A DNA stretch of 64,000 bases from Microbacterium galbinum (GTDB lineage Bacteria > Actinomycetota > Actinomycetes > Actinomycetales > Microbacteriaceae), in the NCBI RefSeq assembly GCF_023091225.1, contig NZ_JAHWXM010000002.1, positions 372,001-436,000 on the forward strand, written 5' to 3'. Position 1 is the first letter of the stretch; each line of letters opens with the position of its first letter. The position numbers and the translations under genes are program-made. This document shows, one piece after another, positions 15,542-25,348 of this stretch. The notes under the pieces were generated by a model, which saw only the letters and a program-made list of their open reading frames with translations, made no database searches and had not been told where the DNA came from.

Positions 15542-17239
15542 ATGTCCACGGACTCCGCTCCCGCCAAGATGACGCACCGCCAGGTGCTCGAGGCCCTCAC
15601 CGGCCTCCTGCTCGGCATGTTCGTCTCGATGATCGCCACCACGGTCGTCTCGACGTCGATGCCCGTCATCGTCCACGACCTCGGTGGCGATCAGGCCGCC
15701 TACACCTGGGTCATCACCGCCACCCTGCTGACCACCGCGATCTCGACGCCGATCTGGGGGAAGCTCGCCGACCTGTTCAACCGCAAGCTGCTGATCCAGA
15801 TCGCGATCATCATCTTCGTCGGCGCGACCGCCGCGGCCGGCTTCGCGCAGGACACGAACACCCTCATCGCCTTCCGCGCGATCCAGGGTCTCGGCGGCGG
15901 CGGACTCGCCGCCCTCAGCCAGGTCATCATGGCCGACATCATCAGCCCCCGCGAGCGCGGCCGGTACATGGGCCTCTTCGGCGCCGTCATGGCCGTCGCG
16001 ACGGTCGGCGGACCACTGCTGGGCGGATGGATCACGGATGCCGCGAACTGGCGCTGGAACTTCTTCGTCTCCCTGCCGTTCGCCGTCGCCGCGCTGATCA
16101 TCCTGCAGCGCACGCTGAAGATCTCGACCGAGCGCACCCGCAAGGCGTCGATCGACTACGTCGGCATCGTGCTGCTCTCGGCCGCCGTGTCGCTGATCCT
16201 CATCTGGATCACGAACGCCGGGTCGACCTTCGACTGGTGGAGCACCGAGACCGCACTCATGGTGGGCGGAGCCGTCGTCGCCGCGATCGCGTTCGTCATC
16301 GTCGAGCTGAAGGTGCGCGAGCCGCTGATCCCGCTCACGCTGTTCCGCGGACGCACGTTCACGCTCTCGGTCATCGCGTCGATCTCGATCGGCGTCGCGA
16401 TGTTCGGCACCTCCGTCTACCTCGCGCAGTACATGCAGCTCTCGCGCGGCGCGACGCCCACCGAGGCGGGTCTCATGACGCTGCCGATGATGGCCGGACT
16501 GCTGATCTCCTCGATGGTGATCGGGCAGCTCGTCACGCGCTTCGGCAAGTGGAAGGGCTACCTGGTGCTCGGGGCCGTGCTGCTGATCGCCGGCTCCGTG
16601 CTGCTGTCGACACTGCACTACGACACGGACTTCGTGCTCGTCTCGATCTACATGTTCCTCATGGGTGCCGGCGTCGGCATGACGATGCAGAACCTCGTGC
16701 TGATCGTGCAGAACGTCGCGAAGCCCAGCGAGATGGGCGTCGCGAGCTCGGGCGTCACCTTCTTCCGCAGCCTCGGCGGCACCGTCGGCGTCTCGGTGAT
16801 GGGTGCGGTGCTCGCGAACTCGCTCACCGGCCTGTTCGCCGACGGCAAGGAGCGCCTGGGCGCCGCGATCACGCAGCTCGGCGAGAAGGGCGCCGATGTC
16901 GCGGCGCAGCTCACCAGCGGCACGCTGCCCGAGGTGCGCCTGCTCCCCGAGCCCGTGCGCTCGATCATCGAGGACTTCTACGCTCAGGCGATCTCGCACG
17001 CCTTCGTCATCGGCATCCCGCTCGCCATCATCAGCCTCGTCGCGATCCTGTTCCTCCCGAACCGGCCGCTGACGACGATGACCACGAGCGAGCGAGCGTC
17101 GGCGGATGCCGCGGCCGACGGTGCCGGCGAGACGGCGATCGCCGACTCCGTCGCCCTCTCGGGTGCGGGGACCACCGGCTCCCTGACCGTCGTCGACGGC
17201 CGCGGCTCGACGGGAACGGCATCCGATGACCGCCACTGA
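15542..17239 (+). CDS. DHA2-family (EmrB/QacA-type) drug:H+ antiporter
   Basis: A 565-residue, 14-helix MFS exporter. The segment STSMPVIVHDLGG (about 36-48) is the D2-type motif of helix 1, and WGKLADLFNRK is motif A after helix 2. The conserved GLGGGGL motif (about 116-122) and GPLLGGWI (motif C, about 155-162) mark a drug antiporter. It probably exports toxic organic compounds. The C-terminal ~60 residues are a polar tail. The ATG at 15542 has AAAGG about eight bases upstream. Its 3' end overlaps the marR-type gene by 14 nt, so the two are co-transcribed behind a double operator. Confidence 0.92.
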   Translation: MSTDSAPAKMTHRQVLEALTGLLLGMFVSMIATTVVSTSMPVIVHDLGGDQAAYTWVITATLLTTAISTPIWGKLADLFNRKLLIQIAIIIFVGATAAAGFAQDTNTLIAFRAIQGLGGGGLAALSQVIMADIISPRERGRYMGLFGAVMAVATVGGPLLGGWITDAANWRWNFFVSLPFAVAALIILQRTLKISTERTRKASIDYVGIVLLSAAVSLILIWITNAGSTFDWWSTETALMVGGAVVAAIAFVIVELKVREPLIPLTLFRGRTFTLSVIASISIGVAMFGTSVYLAQYMQLSRGATPTEAGLMTLPMMAGLLISSMVIGQLVTRFGKWKGYLVLGAVLLIAGSVLLSTLHYDTDFVLVSIYMFLMGAGVGMTMQNLVLIVQNVAKPSEMGVASSGVTFFRSLGGTVGVSVMGAVLANSLTGLFADGKERLGAAITQLGEKGADVAAQLTSGTLPEVRLLPEPVRSIIEDFYAQAISHAFVIGIPLAIISLVAILFLPNRPLTTMTTSERASADAAADGAGETAIADSVALSGAGTTGSLTVVDGRGSTGTASDDRH

Positions 17240-17720
17240 TCACCCGATCGACGCCTCGGAGGCGCGGACCGCTGCGGTCCGCGCCCTCGAGGCGGAGTTC
17301 AGCGATCTGATCACGCACTTCCGTCGCCTCATCCTGGAGAACGCGAACCGGGTGAGCCCCGGCATGCTCCCCGGGGCATACAAGGCGTTCACGACGATCG
17401 CACGCTGCGAGCAGGCGACCGTGTCGATGCTCGCCGAGCGGATGCTGATGGACAAGGGGCAGGCCAGCCGCACCGTCCGCGAGCTCGAAGACCTCGACCT
17501 CGTCGAGCGCACGGCCGATCCGACGGATCGCCGCTCGTCGATCCTGCGCCTCACGCCCCACGGCCAGGAGCGCCTCGCGCTCGCCCGCAAACCCCAGGAG
17601 GGGATGCTCATGCAGTCGCTCACCGACTGGGACATCGACGACATCGAGAGCCTCACCCGACTCCTGCACGCCCTCGCCTCCGGCGGGACGCCCGGCATGC
17701 CGACCGCCGCTCAGGGCTGA
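17226..17720 (+). CDS. MarR-family transcriptional regulator
   Basis: A 164-residue winged-helix regulator. The recognition region reads TVSMLAERMLMDKGQASRTVRELEDLDLVERTADPTDRRSSILRLTPHG; the DxRS wing motif lies in DPTDRRSS. N- and C-terminal helices would form the dimer. The start overlaps the exporter gene by 14 nt. It is the probable repressor of that exporter, acting at the paired palindromes 15436-15484, with a drug or phenolic ligand releasing it. The 3' end overlaps the lysG-type gene on the other strand by 10 nt. Confidence 0.92.
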   Translation: MTATDHPIDASEARTAAVRALEAEFSDLITHFRRLILENANRVSPGMLPGAYKAFTTIARCEQATVSMLAERMLMDKGQASRTVRELEDLDLVERTADPTDRRSSILRLTPHGQERLALARKPQEGMLMQSLTDWDIDDIESLTRLLHALASGGTPGMPTAAQG

Positions 17721-18589
17721 AGGACCGCCCGCGCCTCGGCGGCGATCTCGGCGGCGATCGTGTCGAGCAGTGCGGAGCGCAGGTTCCACTGCTGCCAGTA
17801 GAGCTGCACGCGCAGCGCCGGGGCGCCGAGGTGCACCAGCCCCGCGGCCTCCTGCACGGCCGGGACCATCCCCCATCCGAGCCCCAGTTCGACCGCGCGC
17901 GCGTAGTCGTGGGATGCCGGGACGTAGTGCCGCGGGATGCCCTCGGGCGAGACGCCCTGTGTGCGCAACCACTCGTGCTGCAGCGTGTCGCGGCGGTCGA
18001 AGTCCACGAAGGGCGCGACGGCGAGAGCAGCCGCCGTCACCCCGCCCGGGAACCATCGCTGCGCATACCCGGGGGCCGCGGCCGCCCGGTACTCGAGCAC
18101 CCCGAGCGGCGAGACCGAGCAGCCCGCCACCGGGGCGCTCTCGCTGGTCACCGCGGCCATCACATCGCCGGACTCGAGCAGGCGGGCGGTGAAGTTCTGA
18201 TCGTCGCGATGAAGATCGAAGTCGATGCCATGCCGCTCCGCGAGGCGAGCGAGCGGGGGCAGGAACCACGTCGCCATCGAGTCGGCGTTGACGGCCAGCG
18301 GGATGACGGGCCTGCTCGTCGGGATGCCGTCGTCGACACCGAGTCCGGTCAGGGCATCCTGCTCGAGCAGAGCGATTTGGCGAGCGAGGCGCACGACCGA
18401 CTCCCCCGCCTCGGTGAGCCGCACGGGCTTGGTGCGCACGAGCAGGATGCGCCCCAGCTGCTGCTCCAGCGTCTTCACCCGCTGGCTGACCGCGGACGGG
18501 GTGATGCGCAGGGCGCGGGATGCTGCGTCGAGCGTTCCTTCGTCGGCGACGGCGGCGAGAGTGGCGGCCAGTTCGGGATCGATCCTCAC
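17711..18589 (-). CDS. lysG: LysR-type regulator of amino-acid export (LysG/ArgP)
   Basis: A 292-residue LysR regulator. The N-terminal winged helix (about 1-60) contains [30 protein letters not shown], the form seen in ArgP/LysG. The effector domain has [13 protein letters not shown] (about 101-113), a LysG-family hallmark. It should activate the divergent lysE exporter gene when lysine or arginine accumulates, as in Corynebacterium glutamicum. The start is GTG at 18589 and there is no clear ribosome binding site, so the message could be leaderless. Its 3' end overlaps the marR-type gene tail to tail. Confidence 0.9.
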   Translation of the reverse strand: MRIDPELAATLAAVADEGTLDAASRALRITPSAVSQRVKTLEQQLGRILLVRTKPVRLTEAGESVVRLARQIALLEQDALTGLGVDDGIPTSRPVIPLAVNADSMATWFLPPLARLAERHGIDFDLHRDDQNFTARLLESGDVMAAVTSESAPVAGCSVSPLGVLEYRAAAAPGYAQRWFPGGVTAAALAVAPFVDFDRRDTLQHEWLRTQGVSPEGIPRHYVPASHDYARAVELGLGWGMVPAVQEAAGLVHLGAPALRVQLYWQQWNLRSALLDTIAAEIAAEARAVLQP

Positions 18590-18590
18590 A

Positions 18591-18603
18591 TTAGCGATGC
18601 TAA
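18591..18603. promoter_or_regulatory. LysG operator candidate
   Basis: The perfect palindrome TTAGC-GAT-GCTAA lies in the 70-nt gap between lysG and lysE, directly at the lysG start. LysG-type regulators bind such T-n11-A sites to activate the exporter and control themselves. Confidence 0.6.
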
Positions 18604-18659
18604 TGGTTCTGAAGGAATCTGCGCTGGCCCTTTATCGACGCGCTTTCTACGCTGAGACC

Positions 18660-19313
18660 ATGCTCTCGGTGCTCTCCGGCCTCGGCCTCGGACTCTCCCT
18701 CATCGTCGCGATCGGCGCGCAGAACGTCTTCGTGCTGCGTCAGGGCATCCGCCGCGAGCACGTTCTCGCGGTCGTCGTGATCTGCGCGCTCTCGGATGCC
18801 GCGCTCATCATCGCCGGCGTCGCCGGGCTCGGATTCGTGATCGCCGCCGCCCCCTGGCTCGTCGTCGTCGCCCGCTGGGCCGGGGCGCTCTTCCTGCTGA
18901 CCTACGGCCTGCTCGCCGCCCGTCGCGCCTGGCGCGGTGAGGGCCAGGCGCTGGATGCCTCCGAGCCCGCGGGCGAGACCGCCCCCACTGCGGGCGGCAC
19001 GGCCACCGCGACGCGCACCGCCCTGGCGCCCGTGGTCCTCACCGTCCTCGCCCTCACCTGGCTGAACCCGCACGTGTACCTCGACACCGTGCTGATGCTC
19101 GGCTCGATCGCCGCGACGCACGGCGAGGAGCGCTGGCTCTTCGCCGCCGGCGCGGTGACGGCCAGCATCCTGTGGTTCACCGCTCTCGGCTTCGGCGCCC
19201 GCTACCTGGGCCGTTGGCTGCGGACGCCGCGCTCGTGGAGGATCCTCGACGCGCTCATCGCCGTCGTGATGATCGCCCTCGCCGTCAGCCTCGTGCTGCC
19301 CGTTCTGGGTTGA
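18660..19313 (+). CDS. lysE: LysE/ArgO-family basic amino-acid exporter
   Basis: A 217-residue membrane protein with about six hydrophobic segments. The opening [28 protein letters not shown] (about 7-34) is the defining signature of LysE/ArgO exporters. The [13 protein letters not shown] segment in the second half is also conserved. It exports lysine and/or arginine to prevent overload when peptides are used. The middle loop (about 98-120) is an Ala/Thr/Gly-rich cytoplasmic linker. It is divergent from its regulator gene. The ATG at 18660 gives the family N-terminus. Confidence 0.92.
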   Translation: MLSVLSGLGLGLSLIVAIGAQNVFVLRQGIRREHVLAVVVICALSDAALIIAGVAGLGFVIAAAPWLVVVARWAGALFLLTYGLLAARRAWRGEGQALDASEPAGETAPTAGGTATATRTALAPVVLTVLALTWLNPHVYLDTVLMLGSIAATHGEERWLFAAGAVTASILWFTALGFGARYLGRWLRTPRSWRILDALIAVVMIALAVSLVLPVLG

Positions 19314-19328
19314 GGGCGCGCTCCCGGG

Positions 19329-20156
19329 TCAGATGCCGTCGAGGGGGCGCAGGATGCGCGTGAGGAAGCGCTGCGTGCGCTCGTGCTTCGGGGCGCTGAA
19401 GAGCTCGTCCGGCGGCCCCTGCTCGACCACCACGCCGCCGTCCATGAACAGCACGTGATCGGCGGCCTCGCGGGCGAAGCTCAGCTCGTGGGTGACGACG
19501 GCCATGGTCCAGCCCTCGTCGGCGAGCTCCTTGATCACCAGCAGCACCTCACCCACCAGCTCGGGGTCGAGCGCACTGGTCGGCTCGTCGAACAGCAGCA
19601 GGTCGGGCTTGAGAGCGAGTGCACGCACGATGCCGACACGCTGCTGCTGACCGCCCGAGAGCTGATGGGGTCGAGCATCCGCCTTGTCGGCGAGACCCAC
19701 GCGGTCGAGCAGGGCCCGCGCCTCGGCCACGACCTCGGCCTTCGGGCGCCCCTGCACCCGCCACGGACCCTCGATCACGTTCTCGAGCACGGTGAGGTGC
19801 GGGAAGAGGTTGTGGTGCTGGAACACCATCGCCGAGCGGTCGCGCAGGGCGAGACGCTTCTGCTTCTGCACGCGCGGCTTCGGGCGAGCGTCCGGGGCGA
19901 AGTCGATGTCGGGTCCACCCGCGACGACGATCGTGCCGGCATCCGGGGTCTCGAGGCCGTTGAGCGCGCGCAGCACGGTCGTCTTGCCGGAGCCGCTGGG
20001 GCCGACGAGCACGACGACCTCGCCGCGGTGCAGCGTCAGATCGATGCCGCGGAGCACCTCGTTGTCGCCGAAGCTCTTGCGGAGGCCGCGGGCGGCGAGC
20101 AGCTCCTCGCCCTGCGGGGCCTGGGGCGGGAGTGCGATCGGGTCAGTGGGCGACAC
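19329..20156 (-). CDS. Polar amino-acid/cystine ABC transporter ATPase
   Basis: A 275-residue ABC ATPase. Walker A is GPSGSGKTT (about 52-60), the Q-loop is in VFQHHNLFPHLT, the signature is LSGGQQQRV, and Walker B is LLLFDEPTSALDPE, followed by the H-loop in VVTHELSFA. It powers the adjacent permease. An extra Lys/Arg-rich segment (PKPRVQKQKR) lies between Walker A and the Q-loop. The start overlaps the permease gene by 14 nt. With the binding protein it forms a typical PAAT-family import operon. Confidence 0.93.
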   Translation of the reverse strand: MSPTDPIALPPQAPQGEELLAARGLRKSFGDNEVLRGIDLTLHRGEVVVLVGPSGSGKTTVLRALNGLETPDAGTIVVAGGPDIDFAPDARPKPRVQKQKRLALRDRSAMVFQHHNLFPHLTVLENVIEGPWRVQGRPKAEVVAEARALLDRVGLADKADARPHQLSGGQQQRVGIVRALALKPDLLLFDEPTSALDPELVGEVLLVIKELADEGWTMAVVTHELSFAREAADHVLFMDGGVVVEQGPPDELFSAPKHERTQRFLTRILRPLDGI

Positions 20157-20808
20157 GGCTGTCGAGCCTCCTCTCGAGGGCGCTCTGGCCGAACGACAGC
20201 ACGAGGCAGAACACCCAGTAGACCAGCGCCGCGGCGAGGTAGAGCACCATGAACTCGTAGGTGGTCGAGGCGATCTGCTGCGCCACCTTGAACAGCTCGG
20301 TCACGAGGATCAGCGACGCGAGCGAGGTGTCCTTCACGAGCGAGATGAACGTGTTCGACAGCGGAGGCACCGACACCCGCGCGGCCTGCGGCAGGACGAT
20401 GCGGGTCAGCGTGCGGGTGCGGTTCATGCCCACCGTGTACGCGGCCTCCCACTGCCCCTGCGGCACGGAGAGGATCGCGGCACGCACGACCTCGGCGCCG
20501 TAGCCGCCGACGTTCAGCGACAGGGCGATGATCGCACTCGGCCAGGGATCGATCGTGATGCCGATCGAGGGCATGCCGTAGAAGATCACGAACAGCTGCA
20601 CGAGCAGCGGGGTGCCGCGGATCACCGAGATGTAGAACCGGGCGATTCCCGAGACGATCGGGTTCACCGAGATCCGCATCAGGGCGACGCCGACCGCGAT
20701 GAGGAGCCCCAGGGCGAACGACGCCAGCGCGAGCGGGACCGTCGCCGTCAGACCCGCCAGGGCGATCGGCCCGAGCGAGTCCAGGAACAGCTGCCAGGGG
20801 CTCTCCAT
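20143..20808 (-). CDS. Cystine-type ABC transporter permease
   Basis: A 221-residue permease of the His/Glu/Gln/cystine (PAAT) family with about five membrane segments. It has the conserved RGTPLLVQLFVIFYGMPSIG stretch and the EVVRAAILSVPQGQWEAAYTVGM EAA-type loop (from about 98). The next-to-C-terminal portion interacts with the ATPase. It is separated from the binding-protein stop by 3 nt and overlaps the ATPase start. Substrate assignment to cystine is taken from the binding protein. Confidence 0.92.
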   Translation of the reverse strand: MESPWQLFLDSLGPIALAGLTATVPLALASFALGLLIAVGVALMRISVNPIVSGIARFYISVIRGTPLLVQLFVIFYGMPSIGITIDPWPSAIIALSLNVGGYGAEVVRAAILSVPQGQWEAAYTVGMNRTRTLTRIVLPQAARVSVPPLSNTFISLVKDTSLASLILVTELFKVAQQIASTTYEFMVLYLAAALVYWVFCLVLSFGQSALERRLDSRVAH

Positions 20809-20811
20809 CGG

Positions 20812-21630
20812 TTACTGCGAGACGTCTTCGCCGAAGTACTTCTCGCTGATCTCGGCGATCGTGCCGTCTGCGCGCAGCTCTTCGAGCGCGGCGTCGACGG
20901 CCTCGACGAGCGATTCCTTGTCCTTCGTGAAGGCGAAGGCCTGCTCGCCCGCCTCGTCGGTCTCGGCTGCGATCTTGAGGCCCGTGGGGCTGTTGGTCGT
21001 CTCGTAGTCGAGGAAGGTGAGCTTGTCGTTGATGGTCGCGTCGACGCGGCCCTGACGCAGCAGCTCGACGGCCTGCGCCCAGCCCTCGACGCCCTCGACC
21101 TTGGCGCCGGACTCCTCGGCGAGGTCCTTCCAGTTGCTCGTCAGCGACTGGGCGGTGGTCTTGCCCTCGAGGTCGGCGAACGACGAGATGGAGTCGTCGT
21201 CATCGGCGACCACGATCACGCCGGGCGAGACGGTGTACGGCGTGCTGAAGAGGTACTTCGCCGTGCGGTCGTCGTTGATCGTCACCTGGTTCGCGATCAC
21301 GTCGAAGCGACCCGCGTCGAGCCCCGCGAAGATCGCGTCCCACTGGGTCTCCTCGAACTTGATCTCGAGGCCCAGCTTGTCGGCGACGGCCTCGATGATC
21401 TCGACGTCGTAGCCGGTGAGCTCGCCCGCGCCGTTGTCGTCATGGAAGCTGAAGGGGCGGTAGGTTCCCTCGGTGCCGACCGTGAGCGTGCCCTCCGTCG
21501 CGAGACCGAAGTCGGAGGATGCCGAGCTCTCGTCGCTCGACGTGCTGGCGGGCGTGCTCGAACCGCTGCAGGCGGTGAGTGCCGCGGCGGCGACGACGAG
21601 TGCGGTGATGGCGATGAGACGACGGGACAT
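20812..21630 (-). CDS. Cystine-binding lipoprotein (TcyA/FliY-like)
   Basis: A 272-residue lipoprotein. The signal peptide ends in a lipobox LTAC (Cys 21), followed by a Ser-rich linker. The binding domain shows TEGTYRPFSF, GYDVEIIEAVADKLGL, ETQWDAIFAGLDAGRFDVIANQ and AQSLTSNWKDLA, a combination that I associate with the TcyA/TcyJ/FliY cystine-binding group. It captures L-cystine outside the cell and feeds the permease-ATPase pair. Import of cystine would link to the Cbs/MetB sulfur pathway nearby. Start ATG at 21630 follows an AGGAGGGTTC-type site. Confidence 0.88.
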   Translation of the reverse strand: MSRRLIAITALVVAAAALTACSGSSTPASTSSDESSASSDFGLATEGTLTVGTEGTYRPFSFHDDNGAGELTGYDVEIIEAVADKLGLEIKFEETQWDAIFAGLDAGRFDVIANQVTINDDRTAKYLFSTPYTVSPGVIVVADDDDSISSFADLEGKTTAQSLTSNWKDLAEESGAKVEGVEGWAQAVELLRQGRVDATINDKLTFLDYETTNSPTGLKIAAETDEAGEQAFAFTKDKESLVEAVDAALEELRADGTIAEISEKYFGEDVSQ

Positions 21631-21777
21631 GAACCCTCCTGGGGCATAAGGTGCGCGGTGCGATTTTACGCGACCGCGGCGGGACTCCCCCACAGTACGT
21701 GGAGTCGAGGCGGTGGCGGGCCGGCGATGACGTTGCGTTGCGGTTTTGGTATATCGCGTGCGGATGCCGGGACGCAG

Positions 21778-21807
21778 AAACGCCCCCGGGCGGACCCGGG
21801 GGCGTTT
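21778..21807. terminator. rplA terminator
   Basis: A perfect 13-bp stem (21778-21790 with 21795-21807) with a tetraloop CGGA lies 13 nt past the rplA stop. The region 21631-21777 upstream of the cystine binding-protein gene holds no gene and presumably its promoter. Confidence 0.88.
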
Positions 21808-21820
21808 CGGTGACTCAGCG

Positions 21821-22507
21821 TCAGATGGAGTTGACGTCCAGCGGGATGCCGGGGCCGAACGTGGTCGACACCGCACCCTTCTGGATGTAACGGCCCTTCG
21901 AGCTGGACGGCTTGAGGCGGACGATCTCCTCGAGCGCTGCGCCGATGTTCTCGTCGAGCTGCTCGGCGGTGAAGGAGGCCTTGCCGACGACGAAGTGCAC
22001 GTTGGCGTGCTTGTCGACGCGGAACTCGATCTTTCCGCCCTTGATCTCCTCGACGGCCTTGGCCGTGTTCGGGGTCACGGTGCCGGTCTTCGGGTTCGGC
22101 ATCAGGCCGCGCGGACCCAGGACCTTACCGAGACGACCGACCTGGCCCATGAGCTCCGGGGTGGAGACGGCCGCGTCGAACGCGGTCCAGCCGCCGGCGA
22201 CCTTCTCGATGAGCTCGGCGCCGCCGACCTCATCGGCGCCCGCAGCGATCGCTGCCTCGGCCGCGGGGCCGGTGGCGAAGACGATGACGCGGGCGGTCTT
22301 GCCGGTGCCGTGGGGCAGGATGACGGTGCCGCGCACCATCTGGTCCGCCTTGCGGGGGTCGACCGAGAGCTTCAGCGCGACCTCGACGGTCGAGTCGAAC
22401 TTCGACGAGCCGGTCTCCTTCGCGAGGGCGACTGCCTCGGTCGGGGTGTAGAAACGGTCTGCCTCGATCTTCTCGGCGGCAGCCTTGTAAGCCTTGGACT
22501 TAGCCAT
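21821..22507 (-). CDS. rplA: 50S ribosomal protein L1
   Basis: A 228-residue ribosomal protein. The family markers [14 protein letters not shown] and [19 protein letters not shown] are present, as is the C-terminal [11 protein letters not shown] end. L1 binds 23S rRNA at the exit-site stalk and in many bacteria represses its own operon. It follows rplK by 11 nt. Standard length. Confidence 0.98.
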   Translation of the reverse strand: MAKSKAYKAAAEKIEADRFYTPTEAVALAKETGSSKFDSTVEVALKLSVDPRKADQMVRGTVILPHGTGKTARVIVFATGPAAEAAIAAGADEVGGAELIEKVAGGWTAFDAAVSTPELMGQVGRLGKVLGPRGLMPNPKTGTVTPNTAKAVEEIKGGKIEFRVDKHANVHFVVGKASFTAEQLDENIGAALEEIVRLKPSSSKGRYIQKGAVSTTFGPGIPLDVNSI

Positions 22508-22518
22508 GATTATTCTCC

Positions 22519-22950
22519 TCAGCCCTCGACCGTGATGCCCATGGAACGGGCGGTTCCGGCGATGATCTTCGAGGCGGCCTCGATGTCGTTCGCGTTCAGG
22601 TCGGCCTGCTTCTGCTCGGCGATCTGACGGACCTGCTCCTTGGTGATCTTCGCGACCTTGACGGTGTGCGGGGTCGACGAGCCCTTGGGCACGCCGGCGG
22701 CCTTCTTGATGAGCTCCGCTGCGGGCGGGGTCTTCAGGATGAAGGTGAAGCTGCGGTCCTCGTAGACGGTGATCTCGACGGGGATGACGTTGCCGCGCTG
22801 CGACTCGGTCGCGGCGTTGTACGCCTTGCAGAACTCCATGATGTTGACGCCATGCTGACCGAGCGCGGGGCCGATCGGCGGCGCCGGGTTGGCTGCACCG
22901 GCGTTGATCTGAAGCTTGATCAGGCCGGTCACCTTCTTCTTCGGTGCCAT
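22519..22950 (-). CDS. rplK: 50S ribosomal protein L11
   Basis: A 143-residue protein beginning [15 protein letters not shown], with [19 protein letters not shown], a family signature, and the C-terminal rRNA-binding domain ([26 protein letters not shown]). It forms part of the GTPase-associated centre. It starts the rplK-rplA unit. The 252-nt gap upstream to the divergent gene at 23203 carries the promoter. Confidence 0.98.
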
Positions 22951-23202
22951 TTCCTCTTCCTTTCCTCGAACGGATACCGGATGCATCCGCTCTCCCGCGA
23001 TCCGGCGATTCCGGACAGCGGTGATGCTCGCGCGCACGCAGAAACGGCGCACAAACCATAGAAGTCTACCGGATGGATGCCGCCGCTCGCACCTCGCGCG
23101 ACGCGCGGGTGTTCCCAGCCGGAAGTCGGATACGGATGCGAGGGTGAACGGGTCAGCCACCGCCACCTCGGCACGAGAGGTGGCAGGAGAAGGAGAGCAC
23201 GA

Positions 23203-23787
23203 ATGGGACTGTTCCGCCGCACGCCGAAGACCCCGACTCCCCCACCCGCACCGCGCGTCGAAGCCGCGCCGCCGACGACGGCGATGCCGATCGTCCGCGG
23301 CGACCTCGAGGTGGAACTGGCCGCCGAGCTCGACGGCGGTGCTCCGGTTCGCGGAGCCGCGTTCTCCGGCCGGGGTCTGCGCCTGCAGCATCCGCCCGAG
23401 GCGGAGTTCGCCGCAGCGCACGCGCAGACGTTCGCCGACGCCGTGCGGAACATCGACGGCATCACTCTCGACTACTCGGTCGAGAGTCTGCGCACGGTCG
23501 ACGGCGTGCTCGGGAACTTCGAGGAACCCGGCAGCGACGCCGTGGCGGAGACCGTGCTCGCCGCCGGGTTCTACGTGGGCGAGGTGATGGTGCGCCAGCA
23601 CGGCTACAGATGGGTGAAGACTCCGGAGGACGTGCCGCTCCGGGCTCCGTTCGACCTTCTCGTCGTCGGCCCGAAGGGCGACTATTCCAATCCGCTGAGC
23701 AAGGCGTTCAAGCGCGTGGAGAACGGCCCCGAGGACAGCGTCGCGTACTTCGTGGTCGCGATGGTCGCCGCGGCTGATCGCGACTAG
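23203..23787 (+). CDS. Conserved hypothetical protein, 194 aa
   Basis: I do not recognise this protein. It begins [15 protein letters not shown] with a proline-rich stretch (9-27) and has no signal or membrane segment. A folded region covers about residues 30-190, with aromatic- and charge-rich motifs such as [20 protein letters not shown] and [27 protein letters not shown]. That C-terminal part is well formed and likely conserved in relatives. A ribosome binding site AGGAGAAGGAG lies 8-18 bases upstream, directly after an 8-bp hairpin (23162-23169 with 23177-23184). It is divergent from rplK and convergent with nusG, flanked by a shared terminator. It is probably monocistronic. Confidence 0.7.
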   Translation: MGLFRRTPKTPTPPPAPRVEAAPPTTAMPIVRGDLEVELAAELDGGAPVRGAAFSGRGLRLQHPPEAEFAAAHAQTFADAVRNIDGITLDYSVESLRTVDGVLGNFEEPGSDAVAETVLAAGFYVGEVMVRQHGYRWVKTPEDVPLRAPFDLLVVGPKGDYSNPLSKAFKRVENGPEDSVAYFVVAMVAAADRD

Positions 23788-23800
23788 CGACCGAACGCGG

Positions 23801-23831
23801 AACGCCCCGCCGGACGGACCGGCGGGGCGTT
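23801..23831. terminator. Bidirectional terminator between hypothetical gene and nusG
   Basis: A perfect 13-bp stem (23801-23813 with 23819-23831) and a 5-nt loop lie between two converging genes, 14 nt past one stop and 20 nt past the other. Confidence 0.88.
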
Positions 23832-23850
23832 CTGCAGGAGGAGTTCCGGG

Positions 23851-24885
23851 TCAGATCATCTTCGTGACCTGGTCGAACGACAGCTCGACCGGGGTCTCGC
23901 GCTCGAAGAGCGAGACGAGGACCGTGAGCTTGCCGCTCTCGGGCTTGATCTCGCTGATCGAACCGGGAAGGCCCGCGAACGAACCCTCCTTGATCGTGAT
24001 CGTCTCGCCGACCTCGAAGTCGACCTCTGCCGGCAGCGGGCGGGCGACGGCGACGCCGCCCTTCGACGCGATGTTCTTGGCGGTCGGCACGTCCTTGACC
24101 TCGACGAGCGACTTCAGCATGTTGAAGGCCTCTTCGAAGCGCAGCGGCGTGGGGTTGTGGGCGTTGCCCACGAAGCCCGTGACACCCGGGGTGTGGCGCA
24201 CGACCGACCAGGTGTCTTCCGTGAGCTCCATGCGCACGAGCACGTAGCCGGGGATGCGCACGCGGGTGACCATCTTGCGCTGGCCGTTCTTGATCTCGAC
24301 GACGTCCTCCATCGGGACCTCGACCTGGTAGATCTCGTCCTCGACCTCGAGCGTCGACTTGCGCTGCTCGATGTTCGCCTTGACCTTGCGCTCGAAGCCC
24401 GCGTACGAGTGGATGACGTACCACTTGCCGGGAAGCATCCGCAGGTCGAGGCGGAACGCCTCGTAGGGGTCTTCCTCGGAGTCCTCGTCGTCCTCATCGG
24501 CCTCGACGTCGGCGGCGGGACGGTCTTCCTCACCGTTCACGTCGGGCCCGTCGTAGGGGGTGACCTCGTCGGCCTCGGCGGCCTCGAGCTTGGCCGTCTC
24601 TTCGGCCACTGCGTCGTTCAGGACCTCGGCGGCGGCTTCGGACTCCGCTGCCTCGTCCAGGTTGAGAGCGTCGTTCACGATCGCGTCCGCCTCCGGGTCT
24701 TCGATTTCGATGTCGTCGTCGGTGTCATCGCCGTCTTCGTCCTCGACGTGCACGGCCACGTGCTCCGCCGACTCGGATGCGCGCTCTTCCGCGGCGAGGA
24801 TGTTGCCCTCCTGGGCCTCGTCCTCTTCGCTGGACTGCTCTGCGGCAGGTGCCCAGTCGGCGTCGTCGGAATATCGTTCAGACAC
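23851..24885 (-). CDS. nusG: Transcription termination/antitermination factor NusG, long acidic N-terminus
   Basis: A 344-residue NusG. The NGN domain begins at about residue 150 ([20 protein letters not shown]) and the C-terminal KOW domain at about 290 ([21 protein letters not shown]). The first ~145 residues are an extremely acidic Glu/Asp/Ala-rich low-complexity tail, longer than the ~50-residue extension of mycobacterial NusG and absent in E. coli (181 aa). NusG binds RNA polymerase and couples transcription to Rho and the ribosome. The GTG at 24885 was chosen because GGAAAGA lies eight bases upstream; a GTG at 24900 is also in frame. It is 78 nt downstream of secE. Confidence 0.93.
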   Translation of the reverse strand: MSERYSDDADWAPAAEQSSEEDEAQEGNILAAEERASESAEHVAVHVEDEDGDDTDDDIEIEDPEADAIVNDALNLDEAAESEAAAEVLNDAVAEETAKLEAAEADEVTPYDGPDVNGEEDRPAADVEADEDDEDSEEDPYEAFRLDLRMLPGKWYVIHSYAGFERKVKANIEQRKSTLEVEDEIYQVEVPMEDVVEIKNGQRKMVTRVRIPGYVLVRMELTEDTWSVVRHTPGVTGFVGNAHNPTPLRFEEAFNMLKSLVEVKDVPTAKNIASKGGVAVARPLPAEVDFEVGETITIKEGSFAGLPGSISEIKPESGKLTVLVSLFERETPVELSFDQVTKMI

Positions 24886-24963
24886 GTTGCTTCTTTCCAC
24901 TCACCGCGGCGAGAGCCGTGGAGACTTGTCGGTCAGCCTGCGGCGCGAGCCGCGGGGGTGTCA

Positions 24964-25236
24964 TCAGCCGGGGATACCGAACACGTAGTGCGTCACGAAC
25001 GCGAAGAACGTGTCGAGGCCGTAGACGATACCCATCACGATCAGGACGAAGACGAGCACGACCGCGGTGAACTTGAACAGCTCTTTGCGGGTCGGTGTGA
25101 CGACCTTGCGCAGTTCGGAGATGACCTGGCGGATGAACAGGGCGATGCTTCCGAAGAACCGGGAGAAGGGGTTGCCCTTCTTCTCGCGGGCGGCGCCAGC
25201 CGCGATGACCTCGCCGCGCGGTTCGTCCTGACTCAT
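24964..25236 (-). CDS. secE: Preprotein translocase subunit SecE
   Basis: A 90-residue protein with one C-terminal membrane helix (about 57-76) preceded by the conserved amphipathic segment RQVISELRKVVTPTRKEL. SecE stabilises SecY in the Sec channel. It lies between tRNA-Trp and nusG, the usual actinobacterial order. Length matches Gram-positive SecE with a short polar N-terminal tail. Confidence 0.96.
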   Translation of the reverse strand: MSQDEPRGEVIAAGAAREKKGNPFSRFFGSIALFIRQVISELRKVVTPTRKELFKFTAVVLVFVLIVMGIVYGLDTFFAFVTHYVFGIPG

Positions 25237-25275
25237 CCTGAATGTACCTTTCGTGTGTCAGCGTGCGCTGACGCG

Positions 25276-25348
<73 letters not shown>

